A stretch of 64,000 nt of DNA from an uncultured Actinomycetes bacterium. GTDB lineage: Bacteria; Actinomycetota; Acidimicrobiia; Acidimicrobiales; RAAP-2. Under the pieces are notes generated by a model. That model saw only the letters and a list, made by a program, of their open reading frames with translations, was not told the origin of the DNA and made no database searches. The DNA is taken from contig CAIKCI010000024.1 of assembly GCA_903825895.1 (NCBI GenBank), positions 29,190 through 93,189 of the forward strand. Direction: 5' to 3'. Numbering within the stretch: position 1 is the first letter of the stretch; each line of letters begins with the position of its first letter. A program made the position numbers and the translations under genes. Shown piece after piece: positions 43,968-51,977 of this stretch.

Positions 43968-44529
43968 CGAGTAACTCCCGTTCCTTGTGAGTGAGCAATT
44001 CATCAATTTCTTCAATACTGGATTGCGTAATTTTCTCCAACTGTTTGGCAATTCGCTCGTGGTCGTCCGAGGAGAGCCCACTGTCTTTTTCGAGCGCGTC
44101 AAGTTCCTGGCGAGATGACCGGCGATGATTGCGCACTTGGACTTTGCCGTCTTCAGCTTTTTGTCGAACAATCTTCACAAGATCTTTGCGCCGCTCTTCG
44201 GTGAGGGGCGGAAACGCCAAGCGAATAACTTGACCGTCATTCGATGGCGTGATCCCTAGCTCTGACGAGCTGATTGCTTTTTCGATCGACGCCATTGATC
44301 CTTTGTCGAAGGGAGAGACAACAAGCATTCTCGCTTCTGGAACCGTGAATCCAGCGAGTTGCTTCAGCGGCGTCATCGATCCGTAGTAGTCGACCTGCAG
44401 GTTTTCCACCAGCGCAGGTGCTGCTCGACCTGTGCGCACCGTACCGAACTCGACCTTTACGTGTTCGACCGTCTTCGCCATCTTGTCCTTGGCCTCGTCA
44501 AGGACCAGTGCTGCCATCTCGTCATCCAT
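43960..44529 (-). CDS. frr: Ribosome recycling factor
   Basis: 189 aa; VRTGRAAPALVENLQVDYYG and the NHRRSSRQELDAL region are diagnostic. Its ATG shares one base with the pyrH TGA, and its end overlaps cdsA by 8 bp, so three genes are translationally coupled. Confidence 0.97.
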   Translation of the reverse strand: MDDEMAALVLDEAKDKMAKTVEHVKVEFGTVRTGRAAPALVENLQVDYYGSMTPLKQLAGFTVPEARMLVVSPFDKGSMASIEKAISSSELGITPSNDGQVIRLAFPPLTEERRKDLVKIVRQKAEDGKVQVRNHRRSSRQELDALEKDSGLSSDDHERIAKQLEKITQSSIEEIDELLTHKERELLDV

Positions 44530-45248
44530 CAGGACACCAGCGTACCGAGTGGCTCCCCAAGAAGCGATCGGCGCAGATTTGTGGGCGCCATCAGGTCAAA
44601 TACCCTGATCGGCAGCGCATTGTCTTTGCAGAATGTGATCGCCGTGAGATCCATCACCCGGAGATCTTTTGCGATGACCTCGTCGAAACTGACGTGCTCG
44701 TAGCGAGTGGCATTGGCATCGCTCTTCGGATCAGCTGAGTAGACCCCGTCGACGCCTCCATGGGTACCTTTGAGCAAAATTGAGGCTTCGATCTCAGCTG
44801 AGCGCAGCGCTGCTGAGGTATCGGTCGTGAAGTAGGGGTTCCCCATTCCCGCAGCAAACACCACCACTCGACCTTTTTCTAAGTGGCGAATCGCCCGACG
44901 GCGAATGTACGGCTCCGCTACCTCAGCCATCTGCACCGCGGACAGGACCCGTGTTGCCAAGCCCAAGGTCTCAAGAGCGTCTTGCAACGCTAACGCGTTG
45001 ATGACGGTTCCCAACATTCCCATCGTGTCGGATGTCGTCCGGTCGATACCAGCTTCTTCGCCAGTAGCCCCCCGCCAAATGTTCCCGCCGCCAACCATGA
45101 TCGCCAGCTCAAGGTCACGCTCGCTTTTCGCCTGCGCTACTTCCTTGGCCAGACGTTCTACCGTCACTGCATCGATCGTCTCATCAGAGGCTGCGGAAGC
45201 CAAAGCCTCCCCTGACATCTTGAGGACCACTCGATTCTCGTTGGCCAT
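44529..45248 (-). CDS. pyrH: UMP kinase
   Basis: 239 aa amino-acid-kinase fold: LKMSGEALA at the N-terminus, MVGGGNIWRG, and the GTGNPYFTTD-like FAAGMGNPYFTTDTSA loop. ATG 45248 has AGGAG seven bases upstream; the longer frame to 45380 overlaps tsf and is rejected. Confidence 0.97.
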   Translation of the reverse strand: MANENRVVLKMSGEALASAASDETIDAVTVERLAKEVAQAKSERDLELAIMVGGGNIWRGATGEEAGIDRTTSDTMGMLGTVINALALQDALETLGLATRVLSAVQMAEVAEPYIRRRAIRHLEKGRVVVFAAGMGNPYFTTDTSAALRSAEIEASILLKGTHGGVDGVYSADPKSDANATRYEHVSFDEVIAKDLRVMDLTAITFCKDNALPIRVFDLMAPTNLRRSLLGEPLGTLVS

Positions 45249-45259
45249 AACTGCTCCTG

Positions 45260-46054
45260 CTAGGACCCAACGACAACTTGGGCGAATGAAACAAGCTCGG
45301 CATCCCCGAGGATCTGAGCGACTGATTTCTTGTCGTCCTTGGCAAAGGCTTGCTCGAGGAGGACGCGTTCTTTGAACCATCCGTTCATGCGACCCTCAAT
45401 AATCTTGTCGAGTGAGGCTTCGGGCTTGCCCTCGTTGCGAGAGATCGATTCAATCGTTGCTCGCTCTTTTTCGACCTCTTCAGCAGGAACGTCCTCGCGA
45501 CGAGCCACCATCGGCTTTGCAAATGCTGCGTGCACCGCTACGTCGTGAGCGAGTTCTTCCGAACCACCTTTGAGAACAATCGCTACGGCGTTCACGCCAC
45601 GGCCAGCCTGCTGGTGGAGATAGGTGTCGACGACTTCACCTGGACCAGCCTCGAGTCGGACAACATCACCGATTGAAATATTTTCCTTCAACGTGGTGCG
45701 CAGTTGGTCGATCTCGTCGGTAAAACTCTCTACAGATGCCGTCCCTTCAGCCACGACTTTGGCCGTGATGGCATCGACCAAGGAAACGAATTCCGCTGCC
45801 TTGGCAACGAAGTCCGTTTCGCAACGAAGTGAGACGATTGCTGCGACATTGTTCTCTTTGACCGCCGAAACCGCACCTTGGCTGGCATCTCGATCTGAAC
45901 GTTTCGCTGCTGAAGAAATACCCTGCTCACGAAGCCACACGGTGGCAGCTTCCATATCGCCATCCTTCTCCTGCAACGCCCGCTTTGCATCCATCATCCC
46001 CACACCAGTGGACTGACGAAGTGCTTGCACGTCTTTTGCACTAATCGAAGCCAT
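45260..46054 (-). CDS. tsf: Elongation factor Ts
   Basis: 264 aa; N-terminal UBA-like domain (VQALRQSTGVGMMDAKRAL) and the TDFVAKAAEF motif that contacts EF-Tu. It follows rpsB by 8 bp in the universal rpsB-tsf pair. Confidence 0.97.
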   Translation of the reverse strand: MASISAKDVQALRQSTGVGMMDAKRALQEKDGDMEAATVWLREQGISSAAKRSDRDASQGAVSAVKENNVAAIVSLRCETDFVAKAAEFVSLVDAITAKVVAEGTASVESFTDEIDQLRTTLKENISIGDVVRLEAGPGEVVDTYLHQQAGRGVNAVAIVLKGGSEELAHDVAVHAAFAKPMVARREDVPAEEVEKERATIESISRNEGKPEASLDKIIEGRMNGWFKERVLLEQAFAKDDKKSVAQILGDAELVSFAQVVVGS

Positions 46055-46062
46055 AACTCTCT

Positions 46063-46851
46063 TTACCTCTCTGATCCAGACTCAACAGGAACTTCTTCGG
46101 GTGCTGGAGCTGGAGCTGGTGGCTCGGGGGCTGCAGCAGCTGCTTGCACAGCCTTGGGACGATTCGCCGCAATAAAGCGACCTTCAACAACGGCATCAGC
46201 AATGATCCGGCACATCAGCGCTCCAGACCGAATAGCGTCATCGTTGCCAGGAATCACGTAGTCAATGACGTCAGGGTCACAGTTGGTGTCCACGACTGCC
46301 ACGACCGGAAGGCCAAGCTTGCGCGCTTCGGTCACGGCAATGTGCTCTTTGTTCGTGTCCACGACGAAAATCGCCGAAGGAAGGCGATCCATACCGGCGA
46401 TTCCACTCAAGTTGCGCGACAGCTTCTCTAGTTCACGGGTGTGGCGCAGTGCTTCACGCTTTGGCATCCCTTCGAAGTCACCTGCTGCTTGCATGGTGCG
46501 AAGTTCTTGCAGGCGCTTGACTCGACCGGACACCGTTTGAAAGTTGGTCAGCATTCCACCCAGCCATCGCTGGTTGACGAAGGGCATGCCACAGGCATCG
46601 GCGAAACCAGAAATGGGTCCTTGTGCTTGCTTCTTTGTCCCGACAAAGAGGATTGAACCTCCATCGGCCACCAAGTCACGCACGTAGGTGTAGGACGTTT
46701 CCACGCCACGAAGGGTCTTATGAAGGTCAATCAGGTAGATCCCACTTCGCTCCCCATAGAGGTAGCGACGCATTTTTGGGTTCCAGCGTCGGGTCTGGTG
46801 ACCCAGGTGAACTCCAGCATCTAAGAGCTGGCGCATTGTGACCACAGCCAT
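46063..46851 (-). CDS. rpsB: 30S ribosomal protein S2
   Basis: 262 aa; starts [20 protein letters not shown], with GTKKQAQ and the C-terminal [11 protein letters not shown] 46851 has AAGGAG eight bases upstream; the frame to 46884 is rejected. The C-terminal 30 residues are Ala/Pro/Glu-rich. A 169 bp structured leader separates it from xerC. Confidence 0.98.
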   Translation of the reverse strand: MAVVTMRQLLDAGVHLGHQTRRWNPKMRRYLYGERSGIYLIDLHKTLRGVETSYTYVRDLVADGGSILFVGTKKQAQGPISGFADACGMPFVNQRWLGGMLTNFQTVSGRVKRLQELRTMQAAGDFEGMPKREALRHTRELEKLSRNLSGIAGMDRLPSAIFVVDTNKEHIAVTEARKLGLPVVAVVDTNCDPDVIDYVIPGNDDAIRSGALMCRIIADAVVEGRFIAANRPKAVQAAAAAPEPPAPAPAPEEVPVESGSER

Positions 46852-46897
46852 GGTCTTCTCCTTTTCAGTCTTCCGGTTGGACAATCCCTCTCACCGC

Positions 46898-46998
46898 ACC
46901 ACTGGCGAACCAGCAGCGACCGTCAGTAAGTCAGAGGGCCTTCTTCTCGTGTTGGGCTCCCCATTTGGAGGAGCCTTGAAACTCTACTCCCAAATGGG
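46898..46998 (-). ncRNA. Candidate rpsB leader RNA (pseudoknot plus UUCG hairpin)
   Basis: In transcript order: CCCATTTGG (46998-46990), then a hairpin GGCTCC / GGAGCC (46975-46955) whose loop contains CCAAATGG, complementary to that upstream segment. Loop pairing would create a pseudoknot, or the two pairings are alternatives. Further down, GCTGCTGG-TTCG-CCAGTGGT (46917-46898) is an eight-pair hairpin (three to four wobble pairs) with a UUCG loop. No U-tract follows. S2 represses its own mRNA in E. coli via the leader; a comparable role here is inferred. Confidence 0.55.
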
Positions 46999-47020
46999 CT
47001 GTTCTCCAACTCGGCGAGGC

Positions 47021-47929
47021 TTACGCCCGGGGGTGGGTTTGATCGTAAACCTTCTGCAGGCGCTCCTTCGAGACGTGGGTGTAAAGCTGGGTTGTCGCCA
47101 GGCTGGAGTGACCGAGGAGCTCTTGGACCACCCGAAGATCGGCCCCACCATCGAGGAGGTGGGTTGCGTAGGTGTGACGCAAGGCATGGGGATGCGTGGG
47201 AATTGACGAGCGCAGGTCCAGAATCCGGCGCACATCTCGTTGGCCAAGCCGGAGGCCCTTTTGATTGAAGAAAAGGGCGCTCCCCGGAGAACCTTCTCTC
47301 ATCATCGCTCCTCGAGCTGACCCGAGGTAGCGCTCGAGGCGCGCACAGCAATGCTCATGAATCGGGACTCTGCGCTCTTTCGACCCTTTCCCAAGAACCG
47401 TCACCACGCCGTGGGCCAGATCCACATCATCAAGATCCAAACTGCACAGTTCTGCCACCCGAAGGCCCGCCGCATAGAGCAGTTCAATAATCACGTTGTC
47501 ACGCACCGCAAGGGCATCGCCTTCGTCAAGGTCACCGTCAAGCAGCTCGGCTAACTCAGCCGCTCCCACCACATCGGGCAAGCGCGACGATGCCGAAGGG
47601 GCGCTCATGCGAGCTGCCGGATCCGCATCGACAGCACCTCGTCGGGTTAACCAGTCGAAATAGCACCGCAGCGCAGCGGCTTTCCTGGCCATGGTGGCTT
47701 TGGCCAAATTTCGATCAGCGAGCGAGGCGAGCCAACGGCGCAGGATCAGCCGAGTTACCAAACGGGGATGAGAAATTCCTTTTTGCTCAAGCCACCCGAC
47801 GCAGTCGGTGACATCGGAAAGGTAGGCCCGGATTGTCGCCGGTGACCGACCATCGAGCCAGAGTGCGAAGGCGTCGATTTCGAAGCAACGGTCAACGCCC
47901 TGGTCTGGTGGCTTTGCCATGGTGGCCAT
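47021..47929 (-). CDS. xerC: Tyrosine recombinase XerC/XerD type
   Basis: Chromosome-dimer resolution at dif, with FtsK. N-terminal SAM-like core-binding domain, then the catalytic residues: R in AAGLRVAELCSL, K in VLGKGSKERRVP, HxxR in HALRHTYATHL, the LGHSSL His and Tyr in TQLYTHV. The exact start is uncertain: TTG 47935, ATG 47929 and ATG 47920 are in frame and none has a good ribosome site. Position before rpsB matches actinobacterial xerC. There is no sign that it belongs to an integrated element. Confidence 0.9.
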   Translation of the reverse strand: MATMAKPPDQGVDRCFEIDAFALWLDGRSPATIRAYLSDVTDCVGWLEQKGISHPRLVTRLILRRWLASLADRNLAKATMARKAAALRCYFDWLTRRGAVDADPAARMSAPSASSRLPDVVGAAELAELLDGDLDEGDALAVRDNVIIELLYAAGLRVAELCSLDLDDVDLAHGVVTVLGKGSKERRVPIHEHCCARLERYLGSARGAMMREGSPGSALFFNQKGLRLGQRDVRRILDLRSSIPTHPHALRHTYATHLLDGGADLRVVQELLGHSSLATTQLYTHVSKERLQKVYDQTHPRA

Positions 47930-48016
47930 GGCCAAAGGTTACGCCCGTGGCTGTTCGTCACGTGGGAGCCTTGTCCCCTAGTCTCGTCAACGAGAAGCAA
48001 ACGGTGGAGAGGTCGG

Positions 48017-48700
48017 ATGGCTGATCGAATTCTGATAGTCGAGGATGACGAGAGGATTCGGACTTCCCTGCGCCTCTCGCTCGAGCAAGAGGGCTACGTC
48101 GTCGACGAAGCCGCCAGCGGCGAATCCGCTCTTGATCTCTTTGCTGCGCAGCCTCACGACATTGCACTCGTCGACTTGATGCTGCCTGGCATGGATGGTT
48201 TCGAGTGTTGTCGGGCATTACGACGAACATCGGCCGTCCCGATCATCATGGTCACCGCTCGCAACGACACCCACGATGTTGTCGCAGGACTCGAGGCAGG
48301 GGCCGACGACTACGTGACAAAGCCCTTCGTGCCCAAAGAACTCGGGGCTCGAATTCGAGCACTCCTGCGGCGAACGAGAATCGAAGGCCACTCAGGCGAC
48401 ACCGTCCACTTTGGTGATTTTGAACTCGCCCCCGACGAAGGCGTCCTTCGTCATCTCAACGGTGAGATGGTCCACTGCACAAGTACTGAGTTCCGCTTAC
48501 TTTGCGAACTTGCTGCGAATCCCAACAAAGTGTTGAGTCGCGAATATCTCCTTGAACATGTTTGGGGCTATGACTACTTTGGCGACAGCCGTCTGGTGGA
48601 TGTCCACGTTCGCCGGCTGCGTACCAAGATCGAACCCGACCCTGCACTTCCTTCCTTTCTGCAGACAGTTCGCGGCATGGGCTACAAACTTGTCATCTGA
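48017..48700 (+). CDS. OmpR/PhoB-family response regulator (MtrA-like)
   Basis: Receiver domain with D10, D11 and phospho-acceptor D53 (LVDLMLPGMDG), T80 and K102 (VTKPF). C-terminal winged-helix DNA-binding domain (about 130-227). GGAGAGG lies four bases before ATG 48017. The downstream kinase starts within its last codons. Three-gene order regulator - kinase - GerMN lipoprotein resembles mtrA-mtrB-lpqB, which controls division and wall turnover in actinobacteria; identity as MtrA is inferred, not proven. Confidence 0.9.
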   Translation: MADRILIVEDDERIRTSLRLSLEQEGYVVDEAASGESALDLFAAQPHDIALVDLMLPGMDGFECCRALRRTSAVPIIMVTARNDTHDVVAGLEAGADDYVTKPFVPKELGARIRALLRRTRIEGHSGDTVHFGDFELAPDEGVLRHLNGEMVHCTSTEFRLLCELAANPNKVLSREYLLEHVWGYDYFGDSRLVDVHVRRLRTKIEPDPALPSFLQTVRGMGYKLVI

Positions 48701-50117
48701 GACCCCACTTGGAACGCGGTCAACGCTGGGTCTGCGTGGCCGACTGGTCGCCGCCTTCGCGGCTGGAGCCTTAATTCTTTCCACCGTCATGGGGGCCGTG
48801 GCCTACTATTCCACGAGACATTTTCTGATCACCGATAGGCAAACCGCAGCCCTCCATCAGGCCTATGCCAACGCCGCACTCTTACGGAATGCATTGGCGT
48901 CCGATGTCCCCAACATTGATGTCCAAGTCACCTCGTTGGATTCGGGCTCTGGCACGATCTCGTTGCTCAATAAACATGGACAATGGTTTTCGACATCACT
49001 AACGGTGGGGGAAGCATCCCTGCCAAGCGCACTTCGAGCCAGCGTGTCCCATTTTCATGTGGCGACCCAGACGTCGTTAATTAATGGGTCGCCCGCCTAC
49101 AGCGTGGGCGTCCCCCTCCCTGCAGTAGCCAGTCAGTACTTTCTCGTCGTTAGCCTTTCTGACACCCAGCACACCCTGCACGTGCTCCTGGCCGCATTGG
49201 CCGCAGCAGCCGCCCTCACGACCATTCTTGGCGCTGGTCTCGGCCTGCTCGCCAGTCGCAGAACCATGCGACCCCTTACCGACGTTTCCGAAGCCGCCAT
49301 GGCCATCGCCGGCGGGCGTCTCGACACCCGTCTCCCCCGCCATCAACGTGACCGAGATCTCAGCAATTTGGCGTCTTCGTTTAACGAAATGGCCAATCAA
49401 CTTCAAGAACGCATCGAGCGCGATGCTCGCTTCACTTCGGACGTCAGCCACGAACTTCGCTCTCCCTTGACCACCTTGGCCGCCTCGTTGGATCTTTTGG
49501 AATCTCGGCGAGCGCAACTTGATCCGGAAGGACAACAAGCTCTTGATCTGATGACCGGCGACATCGGACGATTCCAGCGCTTGGTGCAAGACCTCTTAGA
49601 GATCTCACGTGACGATGCTGGGGTCAATGACGTCAGCTTCGACAACGTGGCAGTAGGTGAACTCCTGCGCCAGTCACTCGCTGCAGCGCAGCGTATTCAT
49701 GGATCGCCGACGAGGGCAACACTCACGATCGCGCCTGATGTCGAATTGGCTCGATTGGAGATCGACAAGCGTCGATTTGAGCGCATCATGGCGAACTTGA
49801 TCGAGAACGCTGATCACTACGCTGGCGGCGTGAGCGTCATCGTTGCGGAACGTTCGCCCAGCACTTCTGCGGTCGTTATTTCAGTCATTGACGAGGGTCC
49901 GGGTATTGCAGAGACTGAACGAACGAAAATCTTTGATCGCTTCTACCGAGGCGACGCCTCTGGCCAACGTGGTGCTGGCGGCGGCTCAGGGCTGGGCTTG
50001 GCGCTGGTGGCAGAACACGTCCACCGCAATCGAGGCACCATCACAGTGGGCGATGGGCCGAGTGGGCGAGGAGTGTCCTTTCGCATTGAGTTGCCCCTCG
50101 CGGAGGATGACGTGTGA
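48690..50117 (+). CDS. Sensor histidine kinase (MtrB-like)
   Basis: Two membrane helices (about 18-40 and 163-187) flank an extracytoplasmic sensor of about 120 residues. HAMP, then H-box with H254 (SDVSHELRSPLTTL), N-box around N373 (NLIENADHYAGG) and G-box DEGPGIAETE ... GGGSGLGLAL. The open frame extends back to 48552, but no start fits; TTG 48690, overlapping the regulator end by 11 bp, is the first plausible codon. 475 aa. Its stop overlaps the lipoprotein start. Confidence 0.92.
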   Translation: MSSETPLGTRSTLGLRGRLVAAFAAGALILSTVMGAVAYYSTRHFLITDRQTAALHQAYANAALLRNALASDVPNIDVQVTSLDSGSGTISLLNKHGQWFSTSLTVGEASLPSALRASVSHFHVATQTSLINGSPAYSVGVPLPAVASQYFLVVSLSDTQHTLHVLLAALAAAAALTTILGAGLGLLASRRTMRPLTDVSEAAMAIAGGRLDTRLPRHQRDRDLSNLASSFNEMANQLQERIERDARFTSDVSHELRSPLTTLAASLDLLESRRAQLDPEGQQALDLMTGDIGRFQRLVQDLLEISRDDAGVNDVSFDNVAVGELLRQSLAAAQRIHGSPTRATLTIAPDVELARLEIDKRRFERIMANLIENADHYAGGVSVIVAERSPSTSAVVISVIDEGPGIAETERTKIFDRFYRGDASGQRGAGGGSGLGLALVAEHVHRNRGTITVGDGPSGRGVSFRIELPLAEDDV

Positions 50118-50698
50118 TGAAGCGACGCCGTGCTGTTCTTCTCGTCGGGTTGGCCGTTCTGTTCGCCAGCTGTGGCATTCCCATCAGTTCCGGCCCGAGC
50201 ACCGTGCCGCGCCACCGAGTTCCCTTCGCCCTCTTGTCCCCGAGCATTCCCACGTCCACGACAACAACCCAACCGACTGCAACCTACGCCCAAGAGCAGA
50301 TTTACCTCTTCAACGCGCAAGGCTTCGCCGTGGCGCTCAATCGGGACGTTCTCGTCCCCGCCACGCTGCAGTCGGTCTTGTCGGCCCTCCTCGCAGGGCC
50401 CACCTCGACTGAAGTGGCCGTGGGTATTACCTCCGCGCTCCCACCCCAAGGCAAGATTCTTGATGTCATTCAAGTTGGCTCACTCGCCACGATCAATCTC
50501 AACGCAGCATTCGCCTCGATCTCCAGTGCGAAAGAGACCCAAGCCATTGGACAATTGGTGTTAACCGCCACCGCTCAACAAAATGTCACTGCCGTGCTGT
50601 TCGAAATAAAAGGGAAAGCAATCTCTGTTCCCGTTTCGGGAGGTGCGGTGACTGGATTACCCGTGAGCGCTGGGGAGTATCAATCACTCTTGGGCTAA
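50114..50698 (+). CDS. Lipoprotein with GerMN domain (LpqB-like, short)
   Basis: N-terminal signal with lipobox ending FASC at about residue 20, a Ser/Thr/Pro linker, then a GerMN-type domain (about 60-185, QSVLSALLAGPTSTEVAVGI). Mycobacterial LpqB has GerMN plus a beta-propeller and modulates MtrB; this 194 aa protein has only the GerMN part. The GTG start at 50114 overlaps the kinase stop (GTGA), and ATG 50117 is the alternative. GGAGG is seven bases before GTG. It overlaps convergent rsfS by 15 bp. Confidence 0.83.
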   Translation: MMKRRRAVLLVGLAVLFASCGIPISSGPSTVPRHRVPFALLSPSIPTSTTTTQPTATYAQEQIYLFNAQGFAVALNRDVLVPATLQSVLSALLAGPTSTEVAVGITSALPPQGKILDVIQVGSLATINLNAAFASISSAKETQAIGQLVLTATAQQNVTAVLFEIKGKAISVPVSGGAVTGLPVSAGEYQSLLG

Positions 50699-51058
50699 GG
50701 CATCATTACTGCGATCAGCAGTGATGAGGTGTTCTGTCCTCATGCGAGGTGCCCCCGCCCAAAGGTGCTCGAGGTCGTAGTAGTCACGGGTCTCTTCAAA
50801 GAAGACATGCATCACCACGTCGCCGTAGTCCATCAACACCCAGGTGGCGTCTTTCAAGCCCTCAATCCGCAAGGGACTGCGGCCGTTCGCTTGCTTGACT
50901 CCAGCTTCAATCTCCTCAACCAATGTTGAGACCTGTCGAGTGTTGCGACCAGAGACAATCACAAAGGCATCGACCACGCTCAAGAGTCCCGAAACATCGA
51001 GGGCAACGATGTTGTTTCCCAATTTCGAATCCGCTGCTCGAACCGCAGCTTCGACCAG
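50684..51058 (-). CDS. rsfS: Ribosomal silencing factor RsfS, apparent CTG start
   Basis: Binds uL14 and blocks subunit joining. Core ALDVSGLLSVVDAFVIVSGRN, DYGDVVMHVFFEETRDYYDLEHLW. No ATG, GTG or TTG exists in frame between the end of the small upstream gene (51157) and the conserved domain. CTG 51058 has a perfect GAGGAG nine bases upstream and yields (M)VEAAVRAADSKLGNNIVALD, matching the family N-terminus, 124 aa. Another CTG at 51160 overlapping the upstream stop is possible. The longer frame to 51400 overlaps nadD and the small membrane gene and is not credible. Confidence 0.9.
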   Translation of the reverse strand: MVEAAVRAADSKLGNNIVALDVSGLLSVVDAFVIVSGRNTRQVSTLVEEIEAGVKQANGRSPLRIEGLKDATWVLMDYGDVVMHVFFEETRDYYDLEHLWAGAPRMRTEHLITADRSNDALAQE

Positions 51059-51156
51059 CGCGCGCGTCTCCTCGTCGGTGCGAGAAGGAGTCGTAACGTC
51101 ACTGGGTCCCCGGGTGATCTCGTCGACGAGATCTGATGAATGACTCTCGAACTGAC

Positions 51157-51387
51157 TCAGTGGACTAGCTCCACGATGACGATGGCCAAGGCAAACGGTG
51201 CCGCTAAGGCAGCAGCACCAAAGCACATCCACTGATGACGAAGGCGACGCTGGAGGGCATGTGATTCCCGATGAGCCCTTCGAGACTTGACGCTTCGATG
51301 TGTTCGCTCCAGATTGATTGAGGACGTCATCGCTGGGGCATGAGTTGTTTTTACGTGCTGGGCGTTTCGAACTGTCATCTGCGTCAA
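51157..51387 (-). CDS. Small single-helix membrane protein, unknown
   Basis: 76 aa: basic, Arg/His-rich first 50 residues and a C-terminal hydrophobic helix (about 54-74). ATG 51387 overlaps the nadD stop by 4 bp, and its stop is just before rsfS, so it fills exactly the gap between two conserved neighbours. No recognised domain. The coupling argues it is a real gene; a tail-anchored protein is plausible. Confidence 0.6.
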   Translation of the reverse strand: MTQMTVRNAQHVKTTHAPAMTSSINLERTHRSVKSRRAHRESHALQRRLRHQWMCFGAAALAAPFALAIVIVELVH

Positions 51388-51977
51388 GCGTATAGGTCAA
51401 AGGCAGCGATGTCTCGTATCACTGACTCGGGGACAAAATCGTTGATTCCTTGGCCGTTTGCGACCGCGTGACGAATCTGCGAACTCGAAATATCAAGGTC
51501 ATCGCTGTCCAGCGCTACCGCTCGCCAACCCGCAGGCAGGGCCAGCGGACTCCCTGGTCTCGCGAGGACAGCAACCCGCACGAGCGACTTGAGGTCGTGC
51601 GCGTCCTCCCAGCTGTCAAGGGTCAATGAAAGATCGCTTCCCACAATGATCCAGGGCTCAACGACTCCTTGGGAGCGTTCGAGCTCTCTGACCGTTTCAA
51701 TCGTGTAGCTCGGACCGCCCCGATCCACTTCAAGCGTGCAGACTTCAAATCCTTCGAGGTCGCCAATGGCGTGCTCCACCATCGCCACTCTCTCTCGGGC
51801 TGGCGAGATGGTGCGATCTGGACTCTTCTGCCAGGGGTCGTTGGCCACGACGAAGAGCATCCGTTCAAGGCCAAGCGCCCGCACTGCCCGACGAGCTGCG
51901 GCCACGTGGCCGAGATGCGGAGGGTCAAAGGTGCCGCCGAAAATACCAACCGGGGATGCAGCGGCTTTAGTTGCCAT
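51384..51977 (-). CDS. nadD: Nicotinate-nucleotide adenylyltransferase
   Basis: NAD synthesis enzyme. GIFGGTFDPPHLGHVAAA with the HxGH class motif, and SSSQIRHAVANG near the C-terminus (ISSSQIR). ATG 51977 overlaps the upstream LLM gene by 11 bp and gives 198 aa; TTG 52001 is a longer alternative. The nadD - rsfS pairing (here with a small gene between) is conserved. Confidence 0.95.
   Translation of the reverse strand: MATKAAASPVGIFGGTFDPPHLGHVAAARRAVRALGLERMLFVVANDPWQKSPDRTISPARERVAMVEHAIGDLEGFEVCTLEVDRGGPSYTIETVRELERSQGVVEPWIIVGSDLSLTLDSWEDAHDLKSLVRVAVLARPGSPLALPAGWRAVALDSDDLDISSSQIRHAVANGQGINDFVPESVIRDIAAFDLYA

Noticed and set aside
47021..47929. XerC-type recombinase as part of an integrated element
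   Set aside because: Conserved chromosomal position before rpsB, no attachment repeats, phage or transfer genes nearby.
47690..47940. Repeated CCATGG-containing segments within xerC
   Set aside because: Short and explained by repeated Met-Ala / Ala-Thr-Met-Ala codons; no sign of functional repeats.
51059..51400. Upstream extension of RsfS to an ATG inside nadD
   Set aside because: Would overlap both nadD and the small membrane gene and adds 114 residues absent from the family.
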